From Amycolatopsis anabasis (lineage in GTDB: Bacteria > Actinomycetota > Actinomycetes > Mycobacteriales > Pseudonocardiaceae), in NCBI RefSeq assembly GCF_009765355.1, contig NZ_VTHK01000023.1:1-64000 (forward strand): a stretch of 64,000 nucleotides of DNA, read 5' to 3'. Positions 31,398-39,233 of the stretch are shown in pieces. Positions within the stretch are counted from its first letter, which is position 1, and each line of letters starts with the position of its first letter. A model generated the notes under the pieces. It searched no databases and was not told the DNA's origin. It saw nothing but the letters and a program-made list of their open reading frames with translations. The translations under genes and the position numbers were made by a program.

Positions 31398-32566
31398 GGC
31401 GGGCCGCCGCGGCACTGGCCGCCGGGGCGGCGGTGTTCGCCGCGTGCCCGATCCCGGTCGCCGCGGCGGAGCCCGCCTGCGCCCATCCGTCGGGGGTGTA
31501 CTCCGGTCCGGTGCCGTGGGGACAGCGGCTGGTGGATCCGGCGCGGATCTGGCCGTTGACCAAGGGGACCGGGCAGACGGTGGCGGTCATCGGCACCGGT
31601 GTCGACGGCCGCAACGCGCAGTTCGACGCGAGCCGGCTGACCGGCGCCGACGGCGACTGCGACGGCCGGGGCACGATCGCGGCGGGGATCATCGCCGCGC
31701 AGCCGAATCCGCGCACGACGTTCACCGGGATCGCTCCGGACGCCCGGGTGCTGGCGATCCCGTACGACCAGGGCTCCGGTTCCGGCGGCGACTCCCCGGA
31801 CGCCCTGGCCGGCGCGATCGATGCGGCGAGCGCCGCGCATGCCGGGGTGATCCTGGTCGCCGTGCCCGCGGCCTCGAACAGTCCCGCGCTGACCACCGCG
31901 GTGGCGTCCGCCCGGTCCCGGGGCGCGGTGATCGTCTCCGCGGCGGCGGGCACCCAGGCGGGGGCGTCGAGCTATCCGACCGCGTCCCCGGGCGTGCTCG
32001 CGGTCGGTTCGGTGAACCAGGCGGGCGAACCGGCGCAGCAGGAGGCCGGCGCGTACCTGGGTTTGTCCGCCCCGGGCGCGGACCTGGTCAGCACGTCGGC
32101 GGGCGCCTCCGGGACTCCCGCGCACCGCTGGCCGGTCACCGACCCGAGCCTGGCCGCCGCCTACGTCGCGGGCACGGCGGCCCTGGCGCGGGCCTATCAC
32201 CCGGAGCTGACCCCGGACCAGGTGGTCACCCGGTTGACCCTGACCGCGAACCGCCCGCCTTCGGGCACCCACGATCCGCGCCGCGGCTGGGGCCTGCTGG
32301 ACGCCTACGCCGCGGTTTCCGCGGTGATCCCGCCCGGCGCCCCGGGCCCGGGAGTGCCCGCGGCGGCCCCGCGGCCGGGTTCGGTGGTTCCGGCCGCGGC
32401 CGCCCAGCCACCCGCCACCGACCGTCTCGCCGGGGTGCTCGCGCTGTCCGGTGTCGGCGCCGCCGCGGCCGCCGGGATCGCGGTCGCCGCGATCCGCCGT
32501 GGCCGCGCACGCGGCTGGCGACCCGGCTTTCGTGAGCGTTCCGGCCGGTTCTCACCTCCTGTCTGA
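31394..32566 (+). CDS. Type VII secretion mycosin-like subtilase, probably inactive
   Basis: A 390-residue S8-type protein with a signal peptide (~1-25), a subtilase domain (~40-310), a Pro/Ala linker and a C-terminal transmembrane helix (~343-366, VLALSGVGAAAAAGIAVAAI), the mycosin layout. Catalytic positions are changed: VAVIGTGV has Gly67 for the Asp, DCDGRGT has Arg92 for the His, and the oxyanion Asn position reads AAAGT. Only Ser252 (DPSLAAAYVAG) remains, without the usual GTS. It is therefore probably a structural cap on the EccB periplasmic ring, as mycosins are known to stabilise the complex independently of proteolysis. The last residues are encoded by repeat copy D. Confidence 0.82.
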   Translation: MRRAAAALAAGAAVFAACPIPVAAAEPACAHPSGVYSGPVPWGQRLVDPARIWPLTKGTGQTVAVIGTGVDGRNAQFDASRLTGADGDCDGRGTIAAGIIAAQPNPRTTFTGIAPDARVLAIPYDQGSGSGGDSPDALAGAIDAASAAHAGVILVAVPAASNSPALTTAVASARSRGAVIVSAAAGTQAGASSYPTASPGVLAVGSVNQAGEPAQQEAGAYLGLSAPGADLVSTSAGASGTPAHRWPVTDPSLAAAYVAGTAALARAYHPELTPDQVVTRLTLTANRPPSGTHDPRRGWGLLDAYAAVSAVIPPGAPGPGVPAAAPRPGSVVPAAAAQPPATDRLAGVLALSGVGAAAAAGIAVAAIRRGRARGWRPGFRERSGRFSPPV

Positions 32567-32569
32567 GTT
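32531..32569. repeat. Dispersed palindromic element, copy D (left half intact)
   Basis: CGTGAGCG, TTCC, GGCCGGTT, CT match the left half of copies B and F; the right half is disrupted. The mycosin stop codon (32564-32566) lies inside it. GGTTCTCACC at 32547-32556 recurs at 32788-32797 in copy E. Confidence 0.65.
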
Positions 32570-32684
32570 CAGGACATCGCCGACAGTTGATGTTTCCGGA
32601 CCTCACGGACACTGACCGGCCTGTCGGCGTGGTGCCCAGTGCTGTTGCGGTGATCATGCGGTGCTGAGCGGAGCAGGGTTGTCG

Positions 32685-32787
32685 ATGGATCCTGAGTTCG
32701 TCGCCGAAGTCGCCTGCGGGCCCGTAAGGAACTCGACGACGAAGGCCGCGACCACGGGCCGATCTCCATCCGCCGGCGGCTAGCGGC
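32685..32787 (+). pseudogene. Remnant of an integrase-type (IS481/IS3-like) transposase
   Basis: Two adjacent frames together read MDPEFVAEV, then after a one-base shift RLRARKELDDEGRDHGPISI. This resembles the linker region of IS481-like transposases (..VAEVVRLRKELDDEGxDxGPxSI..). There is no full transposase. It lies between two half-copies of the palindromic element that carry a 10-bp direct repeat. Identification is from motif memory and needs a search. Confidence 0.4.
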
Positions 32788-32815
32788 GGTTCTCACCGCC
32801 CTGAGCACTCACGAC
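32785..32815. repeat. Dispersed palindromic element, copy E (right half intact)
   Basis: GGCGGTT, CT, CACCGCC form a perfect small hairpin, followed by CTGAG and the standard outer arm CACTCACGAC (32806-32815). The stop codon of the deaminase gene on the minus strand lies inside the arm. Confidence 0.65.
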
Positions 32816-33294
32816 TCCGCCTCGGGTGCCTGATCCTCGCCGACGCCGGGGAGGTGCGCGTTGGTCTGCCGGACCAGGTGGGCCAGCTCCGGCACCTCGA
32901 TGACTTCCCGCCCGGCGTCCCGCAGCAGTTCCGCGCCCACGCAGTCGACGAACAGCGCCGGTTCCCGCCACGCGAACACCACTCGCGGGATGGCGGTGTT
33001 CAGGATGTGCCGGGTGCAGGTGACCGGACGGGACGCCCTGCTGCTGCACGGTTCGAGCGAGCTGTAGATCGTCGCCCCGGCCAGCCGGGGGTCGTCCGGC
33101 CGGAGTTTCGCCAGCGCGGCTTCCTCGGCGTGGTCGTGCGGATCGGTTTCGCCGGAGTACCCCGTCGCCAGCACCCGGTCTTCGCCGTCGGTGACCACGG
33201 CGCCGACCCGGAAGGTGGCAGACGGCGGGCATTTCTCGGCGAGGTCGATGGCTTCCCGCAACCGCACCAGGTCTCGCGCACTTGCCTCGGTCAT
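32809..33294 (-). CDS. RibD-type pyrimidine deaminase (stand-alone N-terminal domain)
   Basis: A 161-residue cytidine-deaminase fold protein. The zinc site is DHAEEAAL (His-Ala-Glu, residues ~54-61) with the Cys pair in EPCSSRASRPVTCT near 81. This equals the N-terminal half of RibD, which deaminates the 2,5-diaminopyrimidine intermediate of riboflavin synthesis. It is encoded separately and after the reductase half, with a 4-bp overlap, the reverse of the fused order. It may serve riboflavin or another pteridine/deazapurine-like pathway; no other rib gene is nearby. Its 3' end runs into repeat copy E. Confidence 0.8.
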   Translation of the reverse strand: MTEASARDLVRLREAIDLAEKCPPSATFRVGAVVTDGEDRVLATGYSGETDPHDHAEEAALAKLRPDDPRLAGATIYSSLEPCSSRASRPVTCTRHILNTAIPRVVFAWREPALFVDCVGAELLRDAGREVIEVPELAHLVRQTNAHLPGVGEDQAPEAES

Positions 33295-33974
33295 GCCCTC
33301 GCCCCCGTCAGGTACCGCAACAGGACCACGTCTCCCATCCGCCGGGTCTCCGCCAGCGTCAGCGGCCGCCCCGGGCCGTTCACGAACCGTCCGGGTTGGA
33401 CGAACCGCGGCGCCGCCGCATCCCCGACGAAGAACGGCGCGATGACGAGGTGCACCTCGTCCACCAGATCTTCGGTGAGGAAGAGCGTGTGCACCGCCCC
33501 GCCCCCTTCGACCAGCAGCCGCCGCACTCCGCGCCCCGCCAGATCCGCGAGCACCCCGGCCAGGTCGAACGGCTCACCGCCGTCAACCACGACCGCCCGG
33601 CCCCCGAGCCGCCCGGTCACCGCCGCGACCGCTCCACTCGGGACATACACCAGTTTGTCGCCGTTGCCCTCGGTGAAGAACCGCGCCGCCGGATCCAGCT
33701 CGCCGTTCCGGCTGAGGGTGACCTTCACCGGCGACTCGGGAAGCCCCTTGTCCACGCGCCCTTGCCGCCGCTCGGCCGACCGCACCGCCAGCCGGGGGTT
33801 GTCCACCCGAACCGTGTTCGCCCCGACCAGGATGGCGTCCACCCCGGCCCGAACTTCGTCGACCCGATCGAAGTCCTCGTCGTTCGACAGCAGCAGCCGA
33901 TCGTCGCTCGCGTCGTCGAGGTAACCGTCCAACGAGACGGCCGCGGAGAGCAGGACGTACGGGCGATCACTCAC
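33291..33974 (-). CDS. RibD C-terminal-type reductase (dihydrofolate reductase fold)
   Basis: A 227-residue protein: YVLLSAAVSLDGYLDD (residues ~6-21), then VDAILVGANTVRVDNPRL near 46 which binds the phosphoribosyl substrate, KVTLSRNGELDP near 85, and VRRLLVEGGGAVHTLFL near 150, the NADPH-binding GG motif. The family reduces the ribosyl group of the deaminated pyrimidine intermediate. It is translationally coupled to the deaminase gene and together they reconstitute RibD from two chains. Confidence 0.82.
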   Translation of the reverse strand: MSDRPYVLLSAAVSLDGYLDDASDDRLLLSNDEDFDRVDEVRAGVDAILVGANTVRVDNPRLAVRSAERRQGRVDKGLPESPVKVTLSRNGELDPAARFFTEGNGDKLVYVPSGAVAAVTGRLGGRAVVVDGGEPFDLAGVLADLAGRGVRRLLVEGGGAVHTLFLTEDLVDEVHLVIAPFFVGDAAAPRFVQPGRFVNGPGRPLTLAETRRMGDVVLLRYLTGARA

Positions 33975-34437
33975 GCCTCGAAGTCTGCCAGCTCAGCCGA
34001 CCCGCCGCCGTTCGCCTGGTGGCGCGTTGAGTCCACGATCCATGGGTGCCTCCCTTCGCTGTGATGGATGTGCCGATGCCGCCAGCAAGACCGACCCTAC
34101 ATCGTTTCGAACACCAGTTCGATACCCGGATGGGTGAATTTGGGCGGGGGAATCGCGGCGCCGAATGCCGCATTGGGTGCGCGGGACGCGCCGAAGGCCG
34201 CATTTGACGCCCGCCTACTCCTGGAACGGAACTCGGGCTACCGAAACGGGGAACACACGCGACCGGCCACACACTGAGAGAACCTCAGCGGGAAGGCGAG
34301 CATGAATGCGACCTTCGGTGCGCGTGCGGGTACCGCGACGACACCAATGCGGCATTGGGGACGTTGAAGGTACCCAACGCCGCATTGGGTACCTCCGAAC
34401 ACCACCCGAGATTCGATGTGTAATTCGCGGGGGCGGA
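33975..34437. other. 463-bp intergenic region with short palindromes
   Basis: There is no credible coding frame. The right two thirds hold several short inverted repeats built on CAATGC/GCATTGG and a GGTACCCAA/TTGGGTACC dyad (listed separately). It separates the split ribD pair from the esx operon. Confidence 0.45.
34161..34393. repeat. Cluster of short GCATTGG-type palindromic repeats
   Basis: CCAATGC-G-GCATTGG (34344-34358) and GGTACCCAA-7 nt-TTGGGTACC (34369-34393) are perfect inverted repeats. Related strings CCGAATGCCGCATTGGGTGC (34161-34180), GCCGAAGGCCGCATTTG (34190) and AATGCGACCTTCGGTGCG (34304) repeat the same words. They could be REP-like elements or a binding-site array. Confidence 0.6.
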
Positions 34438-34812
34438 TCAGGGGTCGGTGGGGACGCAGCGGGTGGAGCCGATGATGGCGACGTCGCCGCCGGTTCGGGC
34501 GACGTGGACGTTCACCTGGGCGCCGTCCCGGAAGAACTGGACCACGAATTCCCGCTCGTTCCCGCGATCCTTCGACTGCCAGCCCATTTTCCACATCGAC
34601 GGCAGCACGGTGTAGGCGAGGTTCTCGCGCGCCCCCTCCGGCGCGTCGAGTCGCACCCCGTACTGCCAGCGGATCAGCCGTCCCGAGTCGCCGGGAGGGC
34701 AGTCGAGGTCGCCGTCCACGGTCGCGCTGCTCGCCCCGCCGAACATGGACGCGACCTCGTCCACCACATTGTGCAGTTCCGTCGCCAGCATCCCGAGTTC
34801 GATGGTCGCCAT
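34438..34812 (-). CDS. Hypothetical protein at the end of the esx operon
   Basis: A 124-residue protein of unknown family. The first ~25 residues form a hydrophobic amphipathic helix (IELGMLATELHNVVDEVASM) resembling an EspC/WXG-type leader. The rest is predicted beta-rich, with single Cys residues at DLDCPPGDS and STRCVPTD that could pair. GGGGGGAT precedes ATG 34812. It lies 23 bp after the PPE-like gene on the same strand, so it is probably a co-secreted or accessory protein of the type VII system. Confidence 0.65.
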   Translation of the reverse strand: MATIELGMLATELHNVVDEVASMFGGASSATVDGDLDCPPGDSGRLIRWQYGVRLDAPEGARENLAYTVLPSMWKMGWQSKDRGNEREFVVQFFRDGAQVNVHVARTGGDVAIIGSTRCVPTDP

Positions 34813-34835
34813 TGATCCCCCCATAAGAAAACCGG

Positions 34836-36122
34836 TTAACGCGTTTCCGGCTCCTCACCGATGACCGTCGGCGCCACGACCGACGATTCGCCCCACACGT
34901 CCTCGGTTTCCACCAGCCACGGCGGAATGCGCCGGCCCGAACCGAGATCGCCGCCGCCCATGCCCATCGGCATGAACGGCATCATCGGCATCGCCGATTT
35001 CGCCGCGGCCGCACCGGCGGCTCCCGCCGCGCCGCCCGCCAGGCCGCTCAACGGGTTCCCGCCACCGGGCGCCCCGGCCAGCCCGGAATGGGCGGCGGGC
35101 TCGGCCCCACCGGGCACGCCCGCACCACCCACGGCACCGCCGATCGCCCCGGTGTCGATACCGCCGCCGACCCCGGCGCCACCACCGAGACCACCAAGGT
35201 CACCCGTGGCGGGCGCGGGCGAACCGGCCGTGCCCTGCTCCTTGCCCTTGTCCTTGTCCGCGGGCTTCTTCCCACCGGCCCACGACGGAACCTTCGGCAT
35301 CACCAGCCCGAACCGGCCGAACGCCGCCGCCGACGCCGCCGCGAGCCCGGCGGTGAACATGTCCCCGAACAACGGGCTGCTCTTCGGCGCCGAAGGGGCC
35401 GCGCCGCCGGGAACGCCGCCCCCGCCGGGGCCGGGCGCCGGGCGCGGTTCACCGGGCGCCACCGACGGGCTCCCCGGCGCGGGACCCACGAGACCGCTGC
35501 CGGGCGCGCCACCGCCACCGGTGCCGCCGCCCGCGTTCGGGACCTCGGCGGCGTTCGGCGAGGCCGGGATCGATTCCTCGGCGCTCGTGTACTCCCCGGC
35601 CAGGTTCGTCATCACCACGATCGCCTTGCTGTGCGCGGCACTCGCCGCGTTCGCCGCCTGCTGCTGCGCTTCGACGTTCGCGAGGGCCGCGGCACGCGCC
35701 CGCGCGGCGTTCAGCACCGTTTCCTGGGACGCGTCCGGCGGCAGCAGCGGCGGATTCGCGGCCAGCGCGAGATCACCGGGCGCCACCTCCGGGACGTCGA
35801 CCGGCGGCGGCATCTGCGCCTTCGCCTTGTCCAGCGCGTCGGCCGCGTCCTCGATGAGGTCCCGCATCGCGTTCGCGGTCTGCGCGACCTTGCGGATGCC
35901 GCCGATCAGATCGGTCATCATCGTGGCGTACTTGTCCGCGGCGCCCCCGGTCCAGCTGCCGTGGAAGTCGGTCAGCTCGGTGGCCAGGTTCTCGGCCTGC
36001 TCGAACAACCCGATCCCGGTCGACTCCCATTTCCCGGCCGCGCTCCGGGCGGACGCCGAATCTCCCGCCTGCAGCATGGCGTACAGCTGCTGGTGGCTGT
36101 ACGCGGCGAAGTTCGTGGTCAT
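34836..36122 (-). CDS. PPE-like type VII secretion substrate
   Basis: A 428-residue protein. The N-terminal ~180 residues are helical, with an SWTGGAA turn (Trp57-x-Gly59) and a YTSAE secretion signal (Tyr178-x3-Glu182), as in PPE/WXG hairpin domains. The C-terminal ~240 residues are low-complexity Gly/Pro/Ala-rich with GG(L/V)G repeats, ending in a short acidic segment (TEDVWGESSVVAP). It overlaps the 111-residue YxxxD protein by 4 bp, as PE-PPE pairs do, so the two may be secreted as a heterodimer. No EspG chaperone was recognised in the window. Confidence 0.75.
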   Translation of the reverse strand: MTTNFAAYSHQQLYAMLQAGDSASARSAAGKWESTGIGLFEQAENLATELTDFHGSWTGGAADKYATMMTDLIGGIRKVAQTANAMRDLIEDAADALDKAKAQMPPPVDVPEVAPGDLALAANPPLLPPDASQETVLNAARARAAALANVEAQQQAANAASAAHSKAIVVMTNLAGEYTSAEESIPASPNAAEVPNAGGGTGGGGAPGSGLVGPAPGSPSVAPGEPRPAPGPGGGGVPGGAAPSAPKSSPLFGDMFTAGLAAASAAAFGRFGLVMPKVPSWAGGKKPADKDKGKEQGTAGSPAPATGDLGGLGGGAGVGGGIDTGAIGGAVGGAGVPGGAEPAAHSGLAGAPGGGNPLSGLAGGAAGAAGAAAAKSAMPMMPFMPMGMGGGDLGSGRRIPPWLVETEDVWGESSVVAPTVIGEEPETR

Positions 36123-36454
36123 CCCCAGGGGCCTTCCTCGGTAGCGGAGTTCCGCAGCGCGTCGGCGACGGTCCGGTCGGCGTGCTCGTACCCGTCGGCG
36201 ACGGTCGTGGTGACGTCCTGCGCGAACGTGAGCGCACCCTTGACCTGGTCCAGCAGGCCCTGCATTTCCGTCACGGCCTCGAAGTGGGCCGCGGACAAGG
36301 ATTTCGCCTCGCCGAACTCACCGAGCGGCATCGACTCGGTGACGAGGGTCCGCAGGAAATCATTGGGTTTCGCCATGCCGTGCAGCTGGGTTTCCAGCTC
36401 CCGCACGAAATCGGTCAACGATTGCAGATGAACGTAATAGGACTGGTCGTACAT
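36119..36454 (-). CDS. PE/Esx-like helical partner with YxxxD signal
   Basis: A 111-residue all-helical protein without signal peptide. A first helix (residues ~5-35) and a second (~48-90) are joined by a turn at MPLGEFGEAK, and a YEHAD motif (Tyr89-x3-Asp93) closes the second helix as a type VII export signal. Size and position directly before, and overlapping, the PPE-like gene suggest it is the PE-like partner. No WXG is present. GGGGGGTT lies ahead of the ATG. Confidence 0.72.
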   Translation of the reverse strand: MYDQSYYVHLQSLTDFVRELETQLHGMAKPNDFLRTLVTESMPLGEFGEAKSLSAAHFEAVTEMQGLLDQVKGALTFAQDVTTTVADGYEHADRTVADALRNSATEEGPWG

Positions 36455-36560
36455 CGAACCCCCCGGTTCCTCGGTGGACGGGCGCGTTCATGGCAAAGGC
36501 CGGTTGACCGGTGCGGGCGGGGTGACCCCGCACCGGTCAACCGACGGTGGATCGCGGTGA

Positions 36561-36863
36561 TCAGACCGCGAAGTAGCTGGTGTTCTTGTTCTCCAGGGCG
36601 TGCTGCAGGTCGTGCGCCTCGCTGACCTTCCCCCCGAACTGGGCGATGATGCCCACGATTTCGGCGGTCGCGGCCCGCAGCCGGGTCTCGGACGCCTCGG
36701 CGGCCTGGCCGGCGGAGCTGCCCGAGGCGTACCAGGTGGCCTTGATCGGCTGCAGGTTGCTCTGCAGCTGTTCCAGTTGCTGGGTCAGCGCCTTGGCCTT
36801 GGCGGCCAGCGACGCGGAACTGTGCTGCAGCGCGGCGAAATTGACTTCGACGACGTCAGCCAT
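36561..36863 (-). CDS. WXG100 family protein (EsxA-like)
   Basis: A 100-residue ESAT-6-like protein of two helices with the turn TWYASGSSAG at residues 43-52, the W-x3-G variant of WXG. No YxxxD is seen at its C-terminus, so it would be carried by a partner bearing the signal, most likely the 118-residue protein encoded 24 bp upstream. GGAGACTC-type purine stretch lies ahead of ATG 36863. Confidence 0.88.
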   Translation of the reverse strand: MADVVEVNFAALQHSSASLAAKAKALTQQLEQLQSNLQPIKATWYASGSSAGQAAEASETRLRAATAEIVGIIAQFGGKVSEAHDLQHALENKNTSYFAV

Positions 36864-36887
36864 GGTGGAGTCTCCTCTCTGGATTGG

Positions 36888-37244
36888 TCAGTGCGCGCCC
36901 GAAAGGCGGCCGAGGACCGCACCACCGGCGTCCGAGGCGATGTTCGAAACACCGCGCAGCTGCTGGGAAACGTCGGCGTCGCCGCTGCCGTAGTTGTGGA
37001 AGCTCTGGTTGACCAGGGTGGACATGGTGTCCAGTTCCTTGACGGCCAGCGCCATCTTCTCCTGGAGCCTGCGCTGCAGATCCCAGAACGCGATCGCCTG
37101 GTCTCCCTTGTAGTTGCGCAGCGTTTCGGTCAGCTCGGTCTCCAAACTGGCCATGGTCGTCTTGGCGTTCGACGCGGTTTCCTCGAACCCCTGGACCGCG
37201 CGCGACATCGCAGCGGCATCACTCTGGTAACCGGCACTGCTCAC
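36888..37244 (-). CDS. WXG100 family protein (EsxB/CFP-10-like) with YxxxD signal
   Basis: A 118-residue helical protein. The turn region reads KGDQAIAFWDLQRRL (Trp54) and the C-terminal part carries NYGSGDADV with Tyr85-x3-Asp89, the type VII signal recognised by EccC. It is first in the esx operon. I choose GTG 37244 because GAGGAGGTGG stands directly upstream; longer readings run through the promoter region. It probably pairs with the EsxA-like protein. Confidence 0.86.
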   Translation of the reverse strand: MSSAGYQSDAAAMSRAVQGFEETASNAKTTMASLETELTETLRNYKGDQAIAFWDLQRRLQEKMALAVKELDTMSTLVNQSFHNYGSGDADVSQQLRGVSNIASDAGGAVLGRLSGAH

Positions 37245-37320
37245 GGGCGGGCCACCTCCTCTCAACTCGCCGGAAATCTCGGTCAGTGCCGGGGTTGTCC
37301 CGCCACTCACGGTGAGCCAT

Positions 37321-37348
37321 ACGCTAGGAAATACGGTCGGGTGGTCAA
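37321..37348 (-). promoter_or_regulatory. Promoter of the esx/PPE operon
   Basis: On the minus strand TTGACC (37348-37343) and TAGCGT (37326-37321) are separated by 16 bp, a convincing SigA-type promoter. Transcription would start near 37314, giving a leader of about 70 nt before GTG 37244. Confidence 0.6.
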
Positions 37349-37464
37349 ACGGCACAACTGCCGGTCGTATTGGCGGCACTATTACCCACGCGGGGGGTGT
37401 CCCTACCCCCGATTCGGGGGCTGGCCGCCGTGCCCCCGGTCGCGTTCACCACCAGGCTTTAGCC

Positions 37465-38466
37465 ATGCTGCGCAAGGAAAAGCCGAGAACCCGGCTGAAC
37501 GGTCCACTGCTGATCCTCGCCGCCGCGATGGCGGGGCTGTGCCTGGTCGCCGCGGGCGGTCTGATCTTCGACGACCGTACGCTGGCGAACCAACCGATCT
37601 GGCTGAAGACGTTCAAGTTCACCATTTCCATCGCGATCTACGCGGTGACCCTGGCCTGGCTGCTCTCCCTGCTGCCGAAGGGGCGGCGGGCCGGCTGGTG
37701 GATGGGCGCGGTGGTCGCGGCCGGGATGGGGCTGGACATGGTGCTCATGGTCGTCCAGATGATCGGGCGCGGGCGCCGCCTGCATTTCAACCTCGCCGAC
37801 GAATCCGATCGGATGATTCACAACCTGCTCGCCACCGGGGCGTACGCGACCCTGCTCGCGATGATCGTGGTCGCCGGGATCCTGTGTTTCCAACGGCTTC
37901 CGAACGGGCCGCAGGCTTCGGCCGTGCGGGCCGGGCTGGGGCTGACGATCACCGGGCTGCTGGTGGCGATCTTCATGTTCAACCCCACGCCGGAGCAGCA
38001 ACGGCTCAAGCAGGCGACCGGGCATTCGGACATCCTGGGCGCGCATTCGGTCGGCGCGACGGACGGCGGACCGGGCCTGCCGCTTCTCGGCTGGAGCACC
38101 GAGGGCGGTGACCTGCGCGTACCGCACTTCATCGGGCTGCACGCGTTGCAACTGCTGCCCCTGCTGCTGATCGCGCTCACCGCGCTGTCCCGCCGGTTCC
38201 CGTCGCTGCGGTCGCCGTTCGTGCGGCGCGGCCTCATCCGGATCGCCGGGGCCGGTTATCTGGGACTGCTCCTGGTGCTGACCTGGCAGGCGTTGCGCGG
38301 CGAATCGGTGGTGCATCCGGGCGGTGAGACCCTGCTGGCGCTAGCGGCGGTGGCGGTCCTGACCCTGGCCGGGGGCGCGGCGGTGGTGCGTCACGGTCGG
38401 GCGCTGACGAAACAGCGCAGTTCCGACGCGAGTCTTTCCGGCTGGTCGAGCGGCAGCAGGGTGTAG
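37465..38466 (+). CDS. Polytopic membrane protein of unknown function
   Basis: A 333-residue protein with about eight hydrophobic helices; the first is residues ~14-34 (LLILAAAMAGLCLVAAGGLIF). Conserved-looking features are IWLKTFKFTISIAIYA near 42, RGRRLHFNLADESDRMIH near 96 and PHFIGLHALQLLPLLLIALTAL near 215; the His residues in helices could bind a cofactor. I do not recognise a family with known function. The start is ATG 37465. The last 76 bp overlap the convergent alpha/beta hydrolase gene. Confidence 0.7.
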   Translation: MLRKEKPRTRLNGPLLILAAAMAGLCLVAAGGLIFDDRTLANQPIWLKTFKFTISIAIYAVTLAWLLSLLPKGRRAGWWMGAVVAAGMGLDMVLMVVQMIGRGRRLHFNLADESDRMIHNLLATGAYATLLAMIVVAGILCFQRLPNGPQASAVRAGLGLTITGLLVAIFMFNPTPEQQRLKQATGHSDILGAHSVGATDGGPGLPLLGWSTEGGDLRVPHFIGLHALQLLPLLLIALTALSRRFPSLRSPFVRRGLIRIAGAGYLGLLLVLTWQALRGESVVHPGGETLLALAAVAVLTLAGGAAVVRHGRALTKQRSSDASLSGWSSGSRV

Positions 38467-39233
38467 CTGTCCGGAATCTCCACCAGCCGGCCGGCGGGGA
38501 GGAGTTCGGCCAGCCGCCGGCCGTGGCCGGGCGGCATCACCTTGTCCTCGGCGGCCCAGACGACCAGGGCTGGACCGCCGAAGGCCGGTAGTTTCCCGGT
38601 GGCCTCCCGCAACTCGCGGCGCGGTTCGCCGCCGCGGACGAACCGCCGGAAATCGCGCCGGATCGCGGGATCGCCGCGCATGCCCCGGATCCAGTCGGTC
38701 AGGATCTCGTCCGGGATCGGCCGCTTGGCCATCCAGCCGAACGTCACCGGCAGGCGCCGCAGCGGCGCCAGCCGCAGTTGCTGGGCCGCGAACCACAAAC
38801 CGCCGGGGACCCGCGCCGCCAGCACCGACACGCGGCCGGGCAGTCCGGGCGGGAAGTTGTCGAACGCCTCGCAGGAAGCCAGCACCAGGCGACCGATCCG
38901 ATCGGGGTTCTCCGCGACGAGAATCTGCGCCAGCGCGCCACCGGTGTCGTTGCCGACCAGGGTGACCGCGCGGAGATCGAGCACCGCGAGCAGTTCCCCG
39001 AGCAGCCGCGCCACCGAGGTCAGGGTCAGCTCGGCCCCCGGCCGCGTCGCCAGTCTGTGCCCGCCCAGCGGCAAGGTCGGCACCACGCACCGGTGGTCGG
39101 TGCGCAGTTCGCGCACCACGTCCCGCCACAGCGTGCCGTTCATCAGCACCCCGTGGACCAGCACCAGCACCGGCCCGGTCCCGCCAGTGTCCTGGTATTC
39201 CACGGTTCCCGTGGACAGTTCGACTTCCGGCAT
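38391..39233 (-). CDS. Alpha/beta hydrolase with Asp nucleophile
   Basis: A 280-residue hydrolase. The oxyanion segment LVHGVLMNGTLWRDVV is at residues ~27-42, the nucleophile elbow is LVGNDTGGALAQIL near 93 with Asp in place of Ser, and the acid and His lie in LVVWAAEDKVMPPGHG (~228) and DSYTLLPLDQPE (~256). Asp elbows are typical of haloalkane dehalogenases and epoxide or fluoroacetate hydrolases, so it may not be an esterase. It follows the amidohydrolase gene with a 1-bp overlap (TGATG) and overlaps the membrane-protein gene at its 3' end. Confidence 0.8.
   Translation of the reverse strand: MPEVELSTGTVEYQDTGGTGPVLVLVHGVLMNGTLWRDVVRELRTDHRCVVPTLPLGGHRLATRPGAELTLTSVARLLGELLAVLDLRAVTLVGNDTGGALAQILVAENPDRIGRLVLASCEAFDNFPPGLPGRVSVLAARVPGGLWFAAQQLRLAPLRRLPVTFGWMAKRPIPDEILTDWIRGMRGDPAIRRDFRRFVRGGEPRRELREATGKLPAFGGPALVVWAAEDKVMPPGHGRRLAELLPAGRLVEIPDSYTLLPLDQPERLASELRCFVSARP

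Noticed and set aside
37312..37464. Upstream start of the polytopic membrane protein
   Set aside because: The extension is hydrophilic, crosses the esx promoter and lacks a ribosome binding site; ATG 37465 begins a normal membrane-protein N-terminus.
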